Program-made: the position numbers and the translations under genes | Assembly: GCF_018130545.1 (NCBI RefSeq) | Contig: NZ_JAFCKF010000006.1 | Coordinates: 186,001-250,000 of the forward strand | DNA: 64,000 nt | Direction of reading: 5' to 3' | Source of the DNA: Bradyrhizobium tropiciagri | GTDB lineage: Bacteria; Pseudomonadota; Alphaproteobacteria; Rhizobiales; Xanthobacteraceae | Shown: positions 9,443 through 17,559 of the stretch, one piece after another | Layout of the letters: each line of letters begins with the position of its first letter | How positions within the stretch are numbered: position 1 is the stretch's first letter | Notes under the pieces: generated by a model | What the model was told of the DNA's origin: nothing | Seen by the model: the letters and a program-made list of their open reading frames with translations, nothing else | Database searches by the model: none

Positions 9443-9897
9443 GCGCCACCATCAAGGTTGAAGTCCACCAATTGCCGCATGGCGCAGATCTGTTGCTGCC
9501 GATCTACCAGACCGATGGCGCCGCCGGGCTCGACCTCCTGGCCGCGGTGCCGCGGTCGGCGCCGCTGCTGCTGCTGCCGGGCCGCTACGAGATGGTTCCG
9601 ACCGGGCTGACGATCGCACTGCCGCCGGGCTATGAGGCGCAGGTGCGGCCGCGCTCCGGGCTCGCCGCCAAGCACGGCATCACAGTGCTGAACTCGCCCG
9701 GCACGATCGACGCCGACTATCGCGGCGAGATCAACGTGCTGCTGATCAATCACGGCCAGGAGGTGTTCTCGATCCGGCGCGGCGAGCGCATCGCGCAGAT
9801 GGTGATCGCGCCGGTCACAAGGGCCGAGCTGGTTCCGGTCGACGTGCTGTCGTCGACCGAGCGTGGCAGCGGCGGCTTCGGCTCGACCGGACGCTAG
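9439..9897 (+). CDS. dut: Deoxyuridine 5'-triphosphate nucleotidohydrolase (dUTPase)
   Basis: A trimeric dUTPase (152 residues) converting dUTP to dUMP, keeping uracil out of DNA and feeding dTMP synthesis. All five family motifs are present: [37 protein letters not shown] with the catalytic Asp, [11 protein letters not shown], and the C-terminal P-loop-like [11 protein letters not shown]. The start GTG at 9439 lies in GTGA overlapping the coaBC stop, with AAGTAGGA 9 nt upstream. The coaBC-dut pairing is common in bacteria. Confidence 0.96.
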   Translation: MSATIKVEVHQLPHGADLLLPIYQTDGAAGLDLLAAVPRSAPLLLLPGRYEMVPTGLTIALPPGYEAQVRPRSGLAAKHGITVLNSPGTIDADYRGEINVLLINHGQEVFSIRRGERIAQMVIAPVTRAELVPVDVLSSTERGSGGFGSTGR

Positions 9898-10216
9898 CGC
9901 GCGAAGTGTGCGGACGGCTCCGGCAGATCACGCTTCGAACGCACTCCCGCGTGAATACGGAGTCAATTCGCGTAAAATCCACAGCACCGGCCGCATTTTT
10001 TCACAGCGGATTCTGCGTTCACGGTCTGGACTCTTACTCGCCGAGTCCCGTTGGGACTATTCTGGATTGATTCGAGCGCGACGGGGGGTCTTCGTCGGGC
10101 TGTCGGGTCCTGCTTGGGCATGATCCACGGACAAACGCGAAACGTTTGCCGTGAGGGAACACCGGTCTCCTCTTTTCCGGATCATGTCTTAAGGTTTGTG
10201 CGTTCTGGGGCAACAT
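9898..10216. promoter_or_regulatory. Intergenic region before divL with five GANTC sites
   Basis: A 319-nt gap with no convincing gene. It holds GANTC pentamers at 9960, 10009, 10029, 10043 and 10069, that is five within 114 nt, several times the density expected at this GC content. GANTC is the target of the cell-cycle methylase CcrM in Alphaproteobacteria. No full CtrA box (TTAA-N7-TTAA) was found. The AT-richer stretch 9965-10015 is the likeliest promoter area. Confidence 0.5.
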
Positions 10217-12727
10217 ATGTCGGGCGTAGTCGCGGCAATGCGTCGAACCCTGCTGTCATGCACCTCACTGGCGCGCGACGGCATGATTGGGCTCGCCATG
10301 TCAGCATTGCTGCCGGCCCGCGCCTCGTTTGCCGCCGAAGGCCTGGTTGCCCAGGCGATGTCGGATCATCTCGGCTTCAATCACCAGGAGGTCGCGGTTC
10401 TCGCGACGTCGTTCGCGCTGGTCGGCTTCTCCGCCGTCGCCGCGATCCTGTTGATGCGCACCCGGCTGCGCGCGACCCGCAACGAGGAACAACTGCAGTC
10501 CGAGATATCGGACCTGCAGGCGCAATCGGATCGGCTGCGCGCGCTGCTGTTCGTCGAGCCGCAGGTCCTGATCTCCTGGGCCGCGGGCGACAACCGGCCG
10601 CAGATCTCGGGCGACATCTCGCTGGTGATGTCGCAGGACAGTTCGCCGCAGCGCGTCCTTGCCTTCGGAACCTGGCTGCCGCCGGAGCCGGCGCTGCAGA
10701 TGGACCACGCCGTCGACGCGCTGCGCGAGAAGGGCGAGGCGTTCCTGCTCAACCTCTCGACCTCGGCCGGCCGTGCCATCGAGGCGATGGGCCGCGCGAT
10801 CGGGGGACAGGCCATCGTGCGGATCCGCGAGCTCGGCGGCCTGCGCCGCGAGCTTGCCGAATCCAACCTGCGCTACAAGACGCTGCAGGAAGAGACCGAG
10901 CTGCTGCGCGACTTCGCAGCCGCAGCCCCATGGCCGATCTGGGCCAAGAGTCTCGAGGGCAATCTGCGCTATGCCAACGCGGCCTATGTCCGCGCCACCG
11001 AGGGCAAGAGCGTGTCGGATGCGCTGCAGCGCAATCTCGAACTGCTCGAAAGCGACCAGCGCACCGAATTGACCCGCGCGCTGAACGACAACGCCAATTA
11101 TGCCGCGCGGCTGCCGATCGTGGTCAGCGGCGAGCGACGGATCTACGACGTCCAGGCGCTGAAGCTTTCCGGCGGCAGCGCCGGGATCGCGATCGACGCC
11201 AGCGAAGCCGCGGCGCTGCGCGCGGCGATCGCGCGGATGCTCGAAGCGCACCGGCGCACCCTCGACCAATTATCCTCGGGCGTCGCGGTGTTCGACGCCG
11301 ACCGCCGGCTCACCTTCTACAATGAGTCCTATCGGCGGCTGTGGGGCCTCGACCAGGCCTTCCTCGACAGCAACCCGGATGATTCCAGCGTCCTCGACCG
11401 GCTGCGCGCCAACCGCAAGCTGCCCGAGCAGCCGGACTTCCGCGCCTGGAAGGCCAAGCTGCACGAGGCCTACCGCGCGGTCGAATCCGAGGCCTACACC
11501 TGGTTCCTGCCCGACGGCCGCGCCATCCACGTCGTCACCACGCCGAACCTCGAGGGCGGCGTCACCTATCTGTTCGACAACGTCACCGAGAGTCTCGACC
11601 TCGCGCGCCGCTATGACCGCCTGACCCGGGTGCAGCGCGAGACCCTCGACAATCTCAGCGAAGCGGTCGCGGTGTTCGGCAGCAATGGCCGCGCCGAATT
11701 GTTCAATCCGCCGTTCGCCAAGATGTGGAAGCTGCCGGCCGACGCGTTGCAGGGCGAGCCGCATATCGAGGCGGTGGAAGCGCTGTGCCGGCCGCTGTTC
11801 GACGACGCGCTGACCTGGCGGACGCTGCGCGAGCAGATCACCGCGATCGAGAACCGTGCCCAGGTCGCGCTCAAGCTCGAGCGCAAGGATGGCAGCGTGC
11901 TGAACTGCATGACCATCCCGCTGCCGGACGGCAAGACCTTGCTCGCGTTCCAGGACATCACCGACACCGAGAATGTCGAGCGGGCGCTGCGCGAGCGCAA
12001 CGAGGCGCTGGAAACCGCCGACCAGATGAAGGTGGATTTCGTCCACCACGTCTCCTACGAGCTGCGCGCGCCGCTCACCACCATCATCGGCTTCGCGCAT
12101 TTCCTCAGCGATCCCTCGACCGGGCCGCTGACGCCGAAGCAGGCCGAATATCTCGACTATGTCACCAAATCGACCAACGCGCTGCTGGCGCTGACCAACA
12201 ACATCCTCGACCTCGCCACCATCGACGCCGGCGCGATGAAGCTCGAGCTCGGCCCGGTCAATATCGGCCAGGCCATCGAGGCCGCCGCCGAAGGCATCCA
12301 GGACCGACTGGCGACCGACCGCATCACGCTGAAGGTCGACATCGAGCCCAATATCGGCGCCTTCGTCGGCGACGAGCGGCGCGTCGTGCAGGTGCTCTAC
12401 AATCTGCTCGCCAATGCGGTCGGCTTCTCGCCGCATGACGCCACCGTCACGATCGGCGCCCACCGCACCGCGCACAACGTGGTGTTCGCGGTGACCGATG
12501 CCGGTCCCGGCATTCCGGCCGAGATGCGCGACAAGGTGTTCAACTGGTTCGAGAGCCATTCCCATGGCTCGCGGCATCGCGGCGCCGGGCTCGGGCTGTC
12601 GCTGGTCCGCTCCTTCGTCGAGCTGCACGGCGGGCGGGTGCGCGTCGATTCGACCGTAGGCCAAGGCACGACCGTGACCTGCGACTTCCCGATCGATCAG
12701 ACCGCACATCGCAACGCGGCCGAATGA
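10217..12727 (+). CDS. divL: DivL-type PAS-domain histidine-kinase homologue (Tyr at phospho-acceptor position)
   Basis: An 836-residue membrane sensor. One membrane helix near the N terminus (VAVLATSFALVGFSAVAAIL) is followed by coiled-coil/PAS segments (PAS-like repeats around 220, 360 and 480, e.g. TLDQLSSGVAVFDADRRL and TLDNLSEAVAVFGSNGRAEL), then a DHp/HATPase pair. The H-box reads FVHHVSYELRAPLTTIIGF: Tyr614 stands where SHELRTPL kinases have His. N box LYNLLANAVGFSP, G1 TDAGPGIPAEM and G2 GAGLGLSLVRSF are intact. In Caulobacter DivL, with such a Tyr, acts as a regulator of CckA rather than as a normal kinase; orthology is supported by the neighbouring tsaE. ATG at 10217, with GGGG 7 nt before, is chosen over the TTG at 10196. 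Confidence 0.85.
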   Translation: MSGVVAAMRRTLLSCTSLARDGMIGLAMSALLPARASFAAEGLVAQAMSDHLGFNHQEVAVLATSFALVGFSAVAAILLMRTRLRATRNEEQLQSEISDLQAQSDRLRALLFVEPQVLISWAAGDNRPQISGDISLVMSQDSSPQRVLAFGTWLPPEPALQMDHAVDALREKGEAFLLNLSTSAGRAIEAMGRAIGGQAIVRIRELGGLRRELAESNLRYKTLQEETELLRDFAAAAPWPIWAKSLEGNLRYANAAYVRATEGKSVSDALQRNLELLESDQRTELTRALNDNANYAARLPIVVSGERRIYDVQALKLSGGSAGIAIDASEAAALRAAIARMLEAHRRTLDQLSSGVAVFDADRRLTFYNESYRRLWGLDQAFLDSNPDDSSVLDRLRANRKLPEQPDFRAWKAKLHEAYRAVESEAYTWFLPDGRAIHVVTTPNLEGGVTYLFDNVTESLDLARRYDRLTRVQRETLDNLSEAVAVFGSNGRAELFNPPFAKMWKLPADALQGEPHIEAVEALCRPLFDDALTWRTLREQITAIENRAQVALKLERKDGSVLNCMTIPLPDGKTLLAFQDITDTENVERALRERNEALETADQMKVDFVHHVSYELRAPLTTIIGFAHFLSDPSTGPLTPKQAEYLDYVTKSTNALLALTNNILDLATIDAGAMKLELGPVNIGQAIEAAAEGIQDRLATDRITLKVDIEPNIGAFVGDERRVVQVLYNLLANAVGFSPHDATVTIGAHRTAHNVVFAVTDAGPGIPAEMRDKVFNWFESHSHGSRHRGAGLGLSLVRSFVELHGGRVRVDSTVGQGTTVTCDFPIDQTAHRNAAE

Positions 12728-14247
12728 CGGCGACCTCGACATTCTCGGTGGCGCTCGCGAACGAAACCGCGACGTCAGAGCTGATGGCCGACCTCGCGCT
12801 GCTGATCGGCGCCGGCGACGTCATCACGTTGTCCGGCGACCTCGGCGCCGGCAAGACGGCGGCCGCGCGAGCGCTGATCCGCTACCTCGCCACCGACGAT
12901 ACGCTGGAAGTACCGAGCCCGACCTTCACGCTGGCGCAGAGCTACGAGCTGCCGTCGTTTCCGCTGGTTCACGCTGATCTTTACCGCATCAACGACGCCA
13001 GCGAGCTCGAGGAGATCGGGCTGTCGCCGCTGCCCGACGATATCGTGGCGCTGATCGAATGGCCGGAACGCGCGCCGGACGCGATGCCCGCCGATCGCAT
13101 CGACATCGCGTTCAGCCACCGCCCGGCGCTCGGATCGGCCGCACGCGCAGCCGAGATCACCGGCCACGGCAAGGCCGCGGCCAAGGTCGCGCGGCTCAAC
13201 GAGCTGCGCCAGTTCCTCGAGCGCTCCGGCTTCCTCACCGCGCGGCGTGAGCGGATGCCGGGCGATGCCTCGACACGCTCTTATGCGCGGCTGCGCAACG
13301 ACGACGGCAGTGTGATCCTGATGAACTCGCCGCGCCGCCCCGACGGCCCGGCGATCTATAACGGCAGACCCTACAGCGCAGCGGTGCATCTCGCCGAAGA
13401 TGTCAGGCCGTTCGTCGCGATCGGCAACGGCCTGCGCAAGCAGGGTTTCTCTGCGCCCGCGATCCGGCACACCGATCTGGAATCCGGCTTCCTCATCACC
13501 GAGGATCTCGGCGCCGAAGGCGTGATCGAGGGCGATCCGCCGCAACCGATCGCCGAGCGTTACGAAGCCGCCGTCGACATGCTCGCGGCGCTGCATCGCG
13601 AGGCGCTGCCCGACACGCTGCCGCTGACAGCAGACGAGACGTACGAAATCCCGGTGTTCGATATCGACGCCTGGCTGATCGAGATCGGGCTGATGCTCGA
13701 ATGGTATCTGCCCGACCGCGGCGTACAGCCGAGCGAGGAGCTTCGTGCCGATTTCCTCGGCATGTGGCGCGGCCTGCTGGAAAAGCCCGCCGCGGCACCG
13801 CAGACCTGGGTGATCCGCGACTTCCATTCGCCGAACATCATCTGGCTGGCCGAGCGCACCGGCATCCTGCGCGTCGGCATCATCGACTTCCAGGACGCAA
13901 CGCTCGGCCCCGCGGCCTACGATGTGGTGTCGCTGCTGCAGGACGCGCGGATCGACGTGCCCGAGCAGCTCGAACTGGCGCTCTTGACCCGCTACATCAA
14001 GGCGCGGCGCGCCACCGACGAGCGCTTCGATCCGGCCGGGTTCGCCGAGCTCTATGCGATCATGTCGGCGCAGCGGAACACCCGCCTGCTTGGCACTTTT
14101 GCGCGGCTCAACCGCCGCGACGGCAAGCCACACTATCTCAAGCATCAGCCGCGGATCTGGACCTATCTGGAGCGGTCGCTGGCGCATCCGGCGCTGACCA
14201 GCTTCCGGATCTGGTACACAGCCAACGTCCCTCCCCCGGTACCGTAG
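12724..14247 (+). CDS. TsaE - AmgK fusion (tRNA t6A ATPase fused to amino-sugar kinase)
   Basis: A 507-residue bifunctional protein. Residues 1-150 are TsaE, the ATPase of the threonylcarbamoyl-adenosine tRNA complex: Walker A GDLGAGKT (38-45), SPTFTL, HADLYRIND (83-91) and LIEWPER. Residues from about 160 are an aminoglycoside-phosphotransferase-fold kinase like AmgK, which phosphorylates the anomeric carbon of MurNAc/GlcNAc: GDASTRSYARLRND, LITEDLG, the catalytic loop WVIRDFHSPNIIW and metal-binding VGIIDFQDATLGPAAYDV. MurU, the next enzyme of that recycling route, lies 523 nt downstream. The ATG overlaps the divL stop (ATGA). The fusion seems usual in this lineage. Confidence 0.9.
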   Translation: MTATSTFSVALANETATSELMADLALLIGAGDVITLSGDLGAGKTAAARALIRYLATDDTLEVPSPTFTLAQSYELPSFPLVHADLYRINDASELEEIGLSPLPDDIVALIEWPERAPDAMPADRIDIAFSHRPALGSAARAAEITGHGKAAAKVARLNELRQFLERSGFLTARRERMPGDASTRSYARLRNDDGSVILMNSPRRPDGPAIYNGRPYSAAVHLAEDVRPFVAIGNGLRKQGFSAPAIRHTDLESGFLITEDLGAEGVIEGDPPQPIAERYEAAVDMLAALHREALPDTLPLTADETYEIPVFDIDAWLIEIGLMLEWYLPDRGVQPSEELRADFLGMWRGLLEKPAAAPQTWVIRDFHSPNIIWLAERTGILRVGIIDFQDATLGPAAYDVVSLLQDARIDVPEQLELALLTRYIKARRATDERFDPAGFAELYAIMSAQRNTRLLGTFARLNRRDGKPHYLKHQPRIWTYLERSLAHPALTSFRIWYTANVPPPVP

Positions 14248-14258
14248 TTTACGGCTTG

Positions 14259-14273
14259 TTAGCCGTTTATTAG
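14259..14273 (+). promoter_or_regulatory. CtrA-like box (degenerate) upstream of the PilZ gene
   Basis: TTAG-CCGTTTA-TTAG: two TTAG half-sites separated by exactly 7 nt, matching the TTAA-N7-TTAA spacing of CtrA sites with one change in each half. It is 73 nt before the PilZ ATG and in the only gap between the two genes. Weak evidence by itself; the divL neighbour makes a CtrA link worth testing. Confidence 0.3.
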
Positions 14274-14345
14274 CCTTGGGTCCCCTAAGCTTGCCGAGGC
14301 CGCACCACATCCTTGGCGCGACCGGATCGGGAGCGGGACCACACG

Positions 14346-14666
14346 ATGGGGACGGAACGACGCAGGGGCGATCGTGTCACGTTTGAGCGCGGCATCGCCG
14401 CGCACATGATGGGCATTGACGGCACCTGGCGGCGCGACTGCACCATGGAAGACGTGTCGGAGACGGGCGCCAAGCTCTCCGTCGACGGCTCGGTCGAGGG
14501 CCTGAACCTGAAGGAGTTTTTTCTGCTGCTGTCGTCCACAGGATTGGCCTATCGCCGCTGCGAGCTGGCGTGGGTCAATGGCGACCAGATCGGCGTCAAC
14601 TTCCTCAAACAAGGCGACAAGAAGAAGAAAACAGCCAAACGCGGCGCGCAAGCTGCCGACGTCTAG
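14346..14666 (+). CDS. PilZ-domain protein
   Basis: A single-domain PilZ protein of 106 residues, the family that binds cyclic di-GMP. The bipartite motif is visible: RRRGDRV near the N terminus (RxxxR) and MEDVSETGAKLSV (D/NxSxxG). The rest follows the small beta-barrel pattern (CELAWVNGDQIGVNFL). The start at 14346 is supported by a GGGAGCGGGA box about 8 nt upstream; a TTG at 14313 is possible. The Lys-rich tail (DKKKKTAKRG) is unusual but short. It stands between tsaE-amgK and murU. Confidence 0.85.
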   Translation: MGTERRRGDRVTFERGIAAHMMGIDGTWRRDCTMEDVSETGAKLSVDGSVEGLNLKEFFLLLSSTGLAYRRCELAWVNGDQIGVNFLKQGDKKKKTAKRGAQAADV

Positions 14667-14770
14667 GCCATCGTCGTCACTATTGCCGTCTTACGGCCGT
14701 CATGTCCTATGACTATGGCGTCTGATTGATGTGCTTGCCGAATCGCCGTGATAGGATCGGCGCATGAGAG

Positions 14771-15517
14771 ATGATGACCGAGAATATCCGGAAAATGCCC
14801 GTCACTCCCCATAAGGCCATGGTGCTCGCTGCGGGTCTCGGCGTCCGCATGCGCCCGCTGACCAACACGATGCCGAAGCCGCTGGTCAGCGTCGCCGGCC
14901 AGCCGCTGCTCGACCATGTGCTCGACAAGCTCGCCGGCGCCGGTGTCGTTGAGGCCGTCGTCAACGTGCACTATCTGCCCGACCAGATCATCGAACACGT
15001 CAAGACCCGCAGCCGTCCGCGCGTGATCATCTCCGATGAGCGCGACCAGGTGCTCGGCACCGGTGGCGCGGTCGTCAAGGCGCTGCCGCTGCTCGGCGAT
15101 GCGCCGTTCTTCCATCTCAATGCCGATACGATGTGGATCGACGGCGTGCGGTCCAATCTGGGGCGGCTCGCGGAAGCCTTCGATCCCGAGCGGATGGATA
15201 TCCTGCTCTTGATGGCGCCGACCGCCTCGAGCATCGGCTATAGCGGCCGCGGCGACTATTCGATGCTGCCGGACGGCGCACTGCGCAAGCGGCGAGAGAA
15301 TCAGGTGGTGCCGTTCGTCTATGCCGGTGCTGCGATCATGTCGCCGTCGCTGTTCGCGGACGCTCCGGCCGGCGAGTTCTCGCTGACCAAGATGTTCGAC
15401 CGCGCCAACGAGCAGGAACGGCTGTTCGGCCTGCGCCTCGATGGCGTCTGGATGCATGTCGGCACCCCCGACGCGATCTTGGCCGCGGAAGAGGCCTACC
15501 TGGAAAGCGTCGCGTAA
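14771..15517 (+). CDS. murU: N-acetylmuramate alpha-1-phosphate uridylyltransferase (MurU)
   Basis: A 248-residue sugar-1-phosphate nucleotidyltransferase. It has the signature AMVLAAGLGVRMRPLTNTMPKPLV at its N terminus, LGTGGAVVKALPLL and HLNADTMWIDG. In the AmgK-MurU pathway it turns MurNAc-1-phosphate into UDP-MurNAc, recycling cell wall and bypassing the fosfomycin-sensitive MurA step. Assignment to MurU rather than mannose-1-phosphate guanylyltransferase rests on the short length and the AmgK domain encoded just upstream. Start alternatives: 14774, or 14795 (MPVTPHKAM). Confidence 0.85.
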   Translation: MMTENIRKMPVTPHKAMVLAAGLGVRMRPLTNTMPKPLVSVAGQPLLDHVLDKLAGAGVVEAVVNVHYLPDQIIEHVKTRSRPRVIISDERDQVLGTGGAVVKALPLLGDAPFFHLNADTMWIDGVRSNLGRLAEAFDPERMDILLLMAPTASSIGYSGRGDYSMLPDGALRKRRENQVVPFVYAGAAIMSPSLFADAPAGEFSLTKMFDRANEQERLFGLRLDGVWMHVGTPDAILAAEEAYLESVA

Positions 15518-15529
15518 GCGGCGCCGTCG

Positions 15530-16543
15530 TCAGCCCTCGGCGTCGATCGCGAGCACCGCAAAGCTCGCCAGCCAGTGTTCCCCCATATAGTCGCTGGCGA
15601 TATGCGGCAGGCCGGCGTCGAGATGGCGACGCGCGGCATCAAGTAGGATCGCACGCCGCGCATCAGCTTCCGGCAACGCACCGGCCAGTGCGCGCCAGCA
15701 CCATGCGCGGCTGAGATTGAGCCCATCGAGATGCGCGAGCTTGCCGTCCGATCGATCGGTCACCGTGGCCGGCCGGAACAGGGTTGCGGGTTCGTGTTGC
15801 GCGAGCCGCGGCAGGAAGCGGTCGAACCACGGCAGGAAGTCGCCGGGCGACAGCAGCCGGCGCATGCACTCCGCTTCGATCAATGCCGAGGACTGGAAGT
15901 CGTCGCCGCTCGGCTCGCCCCAGGCGGGACAATCCTGATCGGCGCCGTACCAGCGCAGCGCCGTCTCGCGCAGCAGTGCGCTGAACGCATCGTCCTGCGT
16001 CGCCTCGGCATAGTCGGCGGCCATGCGCAGACCGAACGCGGTGTTGAAGTGCGTGCCGACCCGTACCGGATAGGTGGCGAGCGGCAGGAAATCGCGAAAG
16101 CGCTGCGCGAAGATTTCGGCGAGCGGCGCGATCCGATCGCGCCATCGCATCTCGTCGAGCGATGAGAGCTCCGCCGCAAGCTTCAACAGCCAGCCCCAAC
16201 CATAGGGCCGCTTGAAACCGCGTGCCGTCGGGGCTGCGAGATAAGCGCATTCGGCGGCAACCTTCTCCGCAACGAACTGCGCGTCGAACAGCGCACGAAT
16301 ATCATCCGCCACTTCGGATGCCGGATAACGGCGCAACAGCCGGGCGAGCATCCAGTAGCTGTGGACGCAGGAATGCCAGTCGTAGCTGCCGAAGAACACC
16401 GGATGCAGCTCGCGCGGCGTGCGCGCATCCTGCGGCCCCGCCAGCACGTGATCCGGCTTGTTGGGATATTCGCGGCCGACATGGCCGAGCGCGATGCGGG
16501 CGAAACGGACGGCGAGGTGTTCGGTCAGGGTGGTCTCGCTCAT
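15530..16543 (-). CDS. DUF2891-family protein
   Basis: A 337-residue protein matching the DUF2891 pattern: HPVFFGSYDWHSCVHSYWML near the N terminus, FKRPYGWGWLLKLAAEL, YPVRVGTHFNTAFGLRMA and LNLSRAWCWRALA. The repeated His/Trp blocks suggest an alpha/alpha-barrel of the glycan-enzyme type, but no reaction is known to me. The ATG overlaps the stop of the upstream BASS-type transporter gene (ATGA at 16540-16543), so both are one operon. It is convergent with murU, only 12 nt apart. Confidence 0.82.
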   Translation of the reverse strand: MSETTLTEHLAVRFARIALGHVGREYPNKPDHVLAGPQDARTPRELHPVFFGSYDWHSCVHSYWMLARLLRRYPASEVADDIRALFDAQFVAEKVAAECAYLAAPTARGFKRPYGWGWLLKLAAELSSLDEMRWRDRIAPLAEIFAQRFRDFLPLATYPVRVGTHFNTAFGLRMAADYAEATQDDAFSALLRETALRWYGADQDCPAWGEPSGDDFQSSALIEAECMRRLLSPGDFLPWFDRFLPRLAQHEPATLFRPATVTDRSDGKLAHLDGLNLSRAWCWRALAGALPEADARRAILLDAARRHLDAGLPHIASDYMGEHWLASFAVLAIDAEG

Positions 16544-17487
16544 GATGAGGCTTTCTCCTTGCGCGCGTGCCGGACCAGCAGCTCGATCAGGCGCGGCGTC
16601 ATATAGATGGGAAACTGGGTGGCCGCGAAGAACAGCGCCGTCATCGGCGACACCGCCGCGCCCATCGCCGACCAGACCAACCCGACATTGCGGTTGCCGA
16701 GCACGAGACCGCTGGTCAGCCGCGCGGCAAGATTGCCCGGCGTGAGCAGCGCGCCAAGCGCTTGCAGCGCGAGATTGCAGGCGAAGGCAAGCCCGATGCA
16801 GGTCGCCGCGGCGATCGGCTGCGTCTCGATCTGCGCGCGCACCCCGGCCATGGTCGCAATCGCAAACAGCAACAGCGAGGCGAGCACGAGGGCGTCGATG
16901 CTGCGCGCATGCCGCGCCAATTGTGCAGCGGCCTGACGGCGCAGCAGCAAGGCCACCGCACCGGCGCCGCCGACCAGCAGCGCCAGCCGCACGGCAAGCG
17001 CCAGCGGATCGAGCGTGAGACCGGCAAATCCCGCAGCGATCAGCGGCACCGTGACCGGCGCTAGCGCCATCGACAGCAAGGTCACGGCCAGCGGAATGGT
17101 GGCGTCGAAGCCGAGCATGCGGGCCACCGCCGCGGTGCCGCTCGACGGCGGCGCGCACACCGACAGCACCAGCGCGACGATCAGTTCGGCGCGAAGTCCG
17201 GCGCCGCGCGCGGCGAAACCGACCGCCAGTGGACAGGCCAGCATGGCCAGCGCCGGCAGCAGCAGCCAGACCAGCGGCCGTCGCAATGCGCGCCGGAACG
17301 CGTCGCCCTCAATCTGGAGAAAGGTGCCGAGCACCAGAACGAAGATCGCCGCGGCCATCAGCGGGCGCGCGCCGTCGGCCAGGGCAGGGAAAGCCAGTCC
17401 GGCCAGCACGCCGATGATCAACAAGGTGGGCCCCCGGGGCACCAGCCTTTCCAATGATCGCGCCAAATCGTCGGGTCTCATCGCCAT
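16540..17487 (-). CDS. BASS-superfamily membrane transporter (bile acid:sodium symporter-like)
   Basis: A 315-residue integral membrane protein with about nine to ten hydrophobic helices. Family-like features are the discontinuous-helix motifs VLSVCAPPSSGTAAVARMLG and LVLGNRNVGLVWSAMGAAV, the two crossover segments of the BASS/ArsB-type fold. The substrate is unknown; organic anions are typical of the superfamily. An alternative start is at 17481. Operon with the DUF2891 gene downstream; divergent from a LysR regulator across 72 nt, which probably controls it. Confidence 0.75.
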   Translation of the reverse strand: MAMRPDDLARSLERLVPRGPTLLIIGVLAGLAFPALADGARPLMAAAIFVLVLGTFLQIEGDAFRRALRRPLVWLLLPALAMLACPLAVGFAARGAGLRAELIVALVLSVCAPPSSGTAAVARMLGFDATIPLAVTLLSMALAPVTVPLIAAGFAGLTLDPLALAVRLALLVGGAGAVALLLRRQAAAQLARHARSIDALVLASLLLFAIATMAGVRAQIETQPIAAATCIGLAFACNLALQALGALLTPGNLAARLTSGLVLGNRNVGLVWSAMGAAVSPMTALFFAATQFPIYMTPRLIELLVRHARKEKASS

Positions 17488-17531
17488 GTCCTGACGGGCA
17501 GCATAGGACTGGACAAATCATTGTTGAAATC

Positions 17532-17547
17532 GATTATTTCTATAATC
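17532..17547. promoter_or_regulatory. Inverted repeat in the lysR/BASS divergent promoter
   Basis: GATTAT-TTCT-ATAATC, a perfect 6-bp inverted repeat with 4-nt spacer in an AT-rich patch, 12 nt before the LysR ATG. Its form (ATTAT-N4-ATAAT) fits the dyads bound by LysR-family regulators in divergent promoters. The gap is only 72 nt, so the site would cover both promoters. Confidence 0.5.
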
Positions 17548-17559
17548 ATTATTGCTACG

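Noticed and set aside
10051-11325. Plus-strand 424-residue frame overlapping divL
   Set aside because: Another frame of the divL gene with Arg-rich, domain-free sequence.
15530-17158. 542-codon minus-strand frame joining DUF2891 with upstream sequence
   Set aside because: The part beyond 16543 is out of frame with the transporter gene and has no family similarity; DUF2891 starts at its own ATG in the ATGA overlap.
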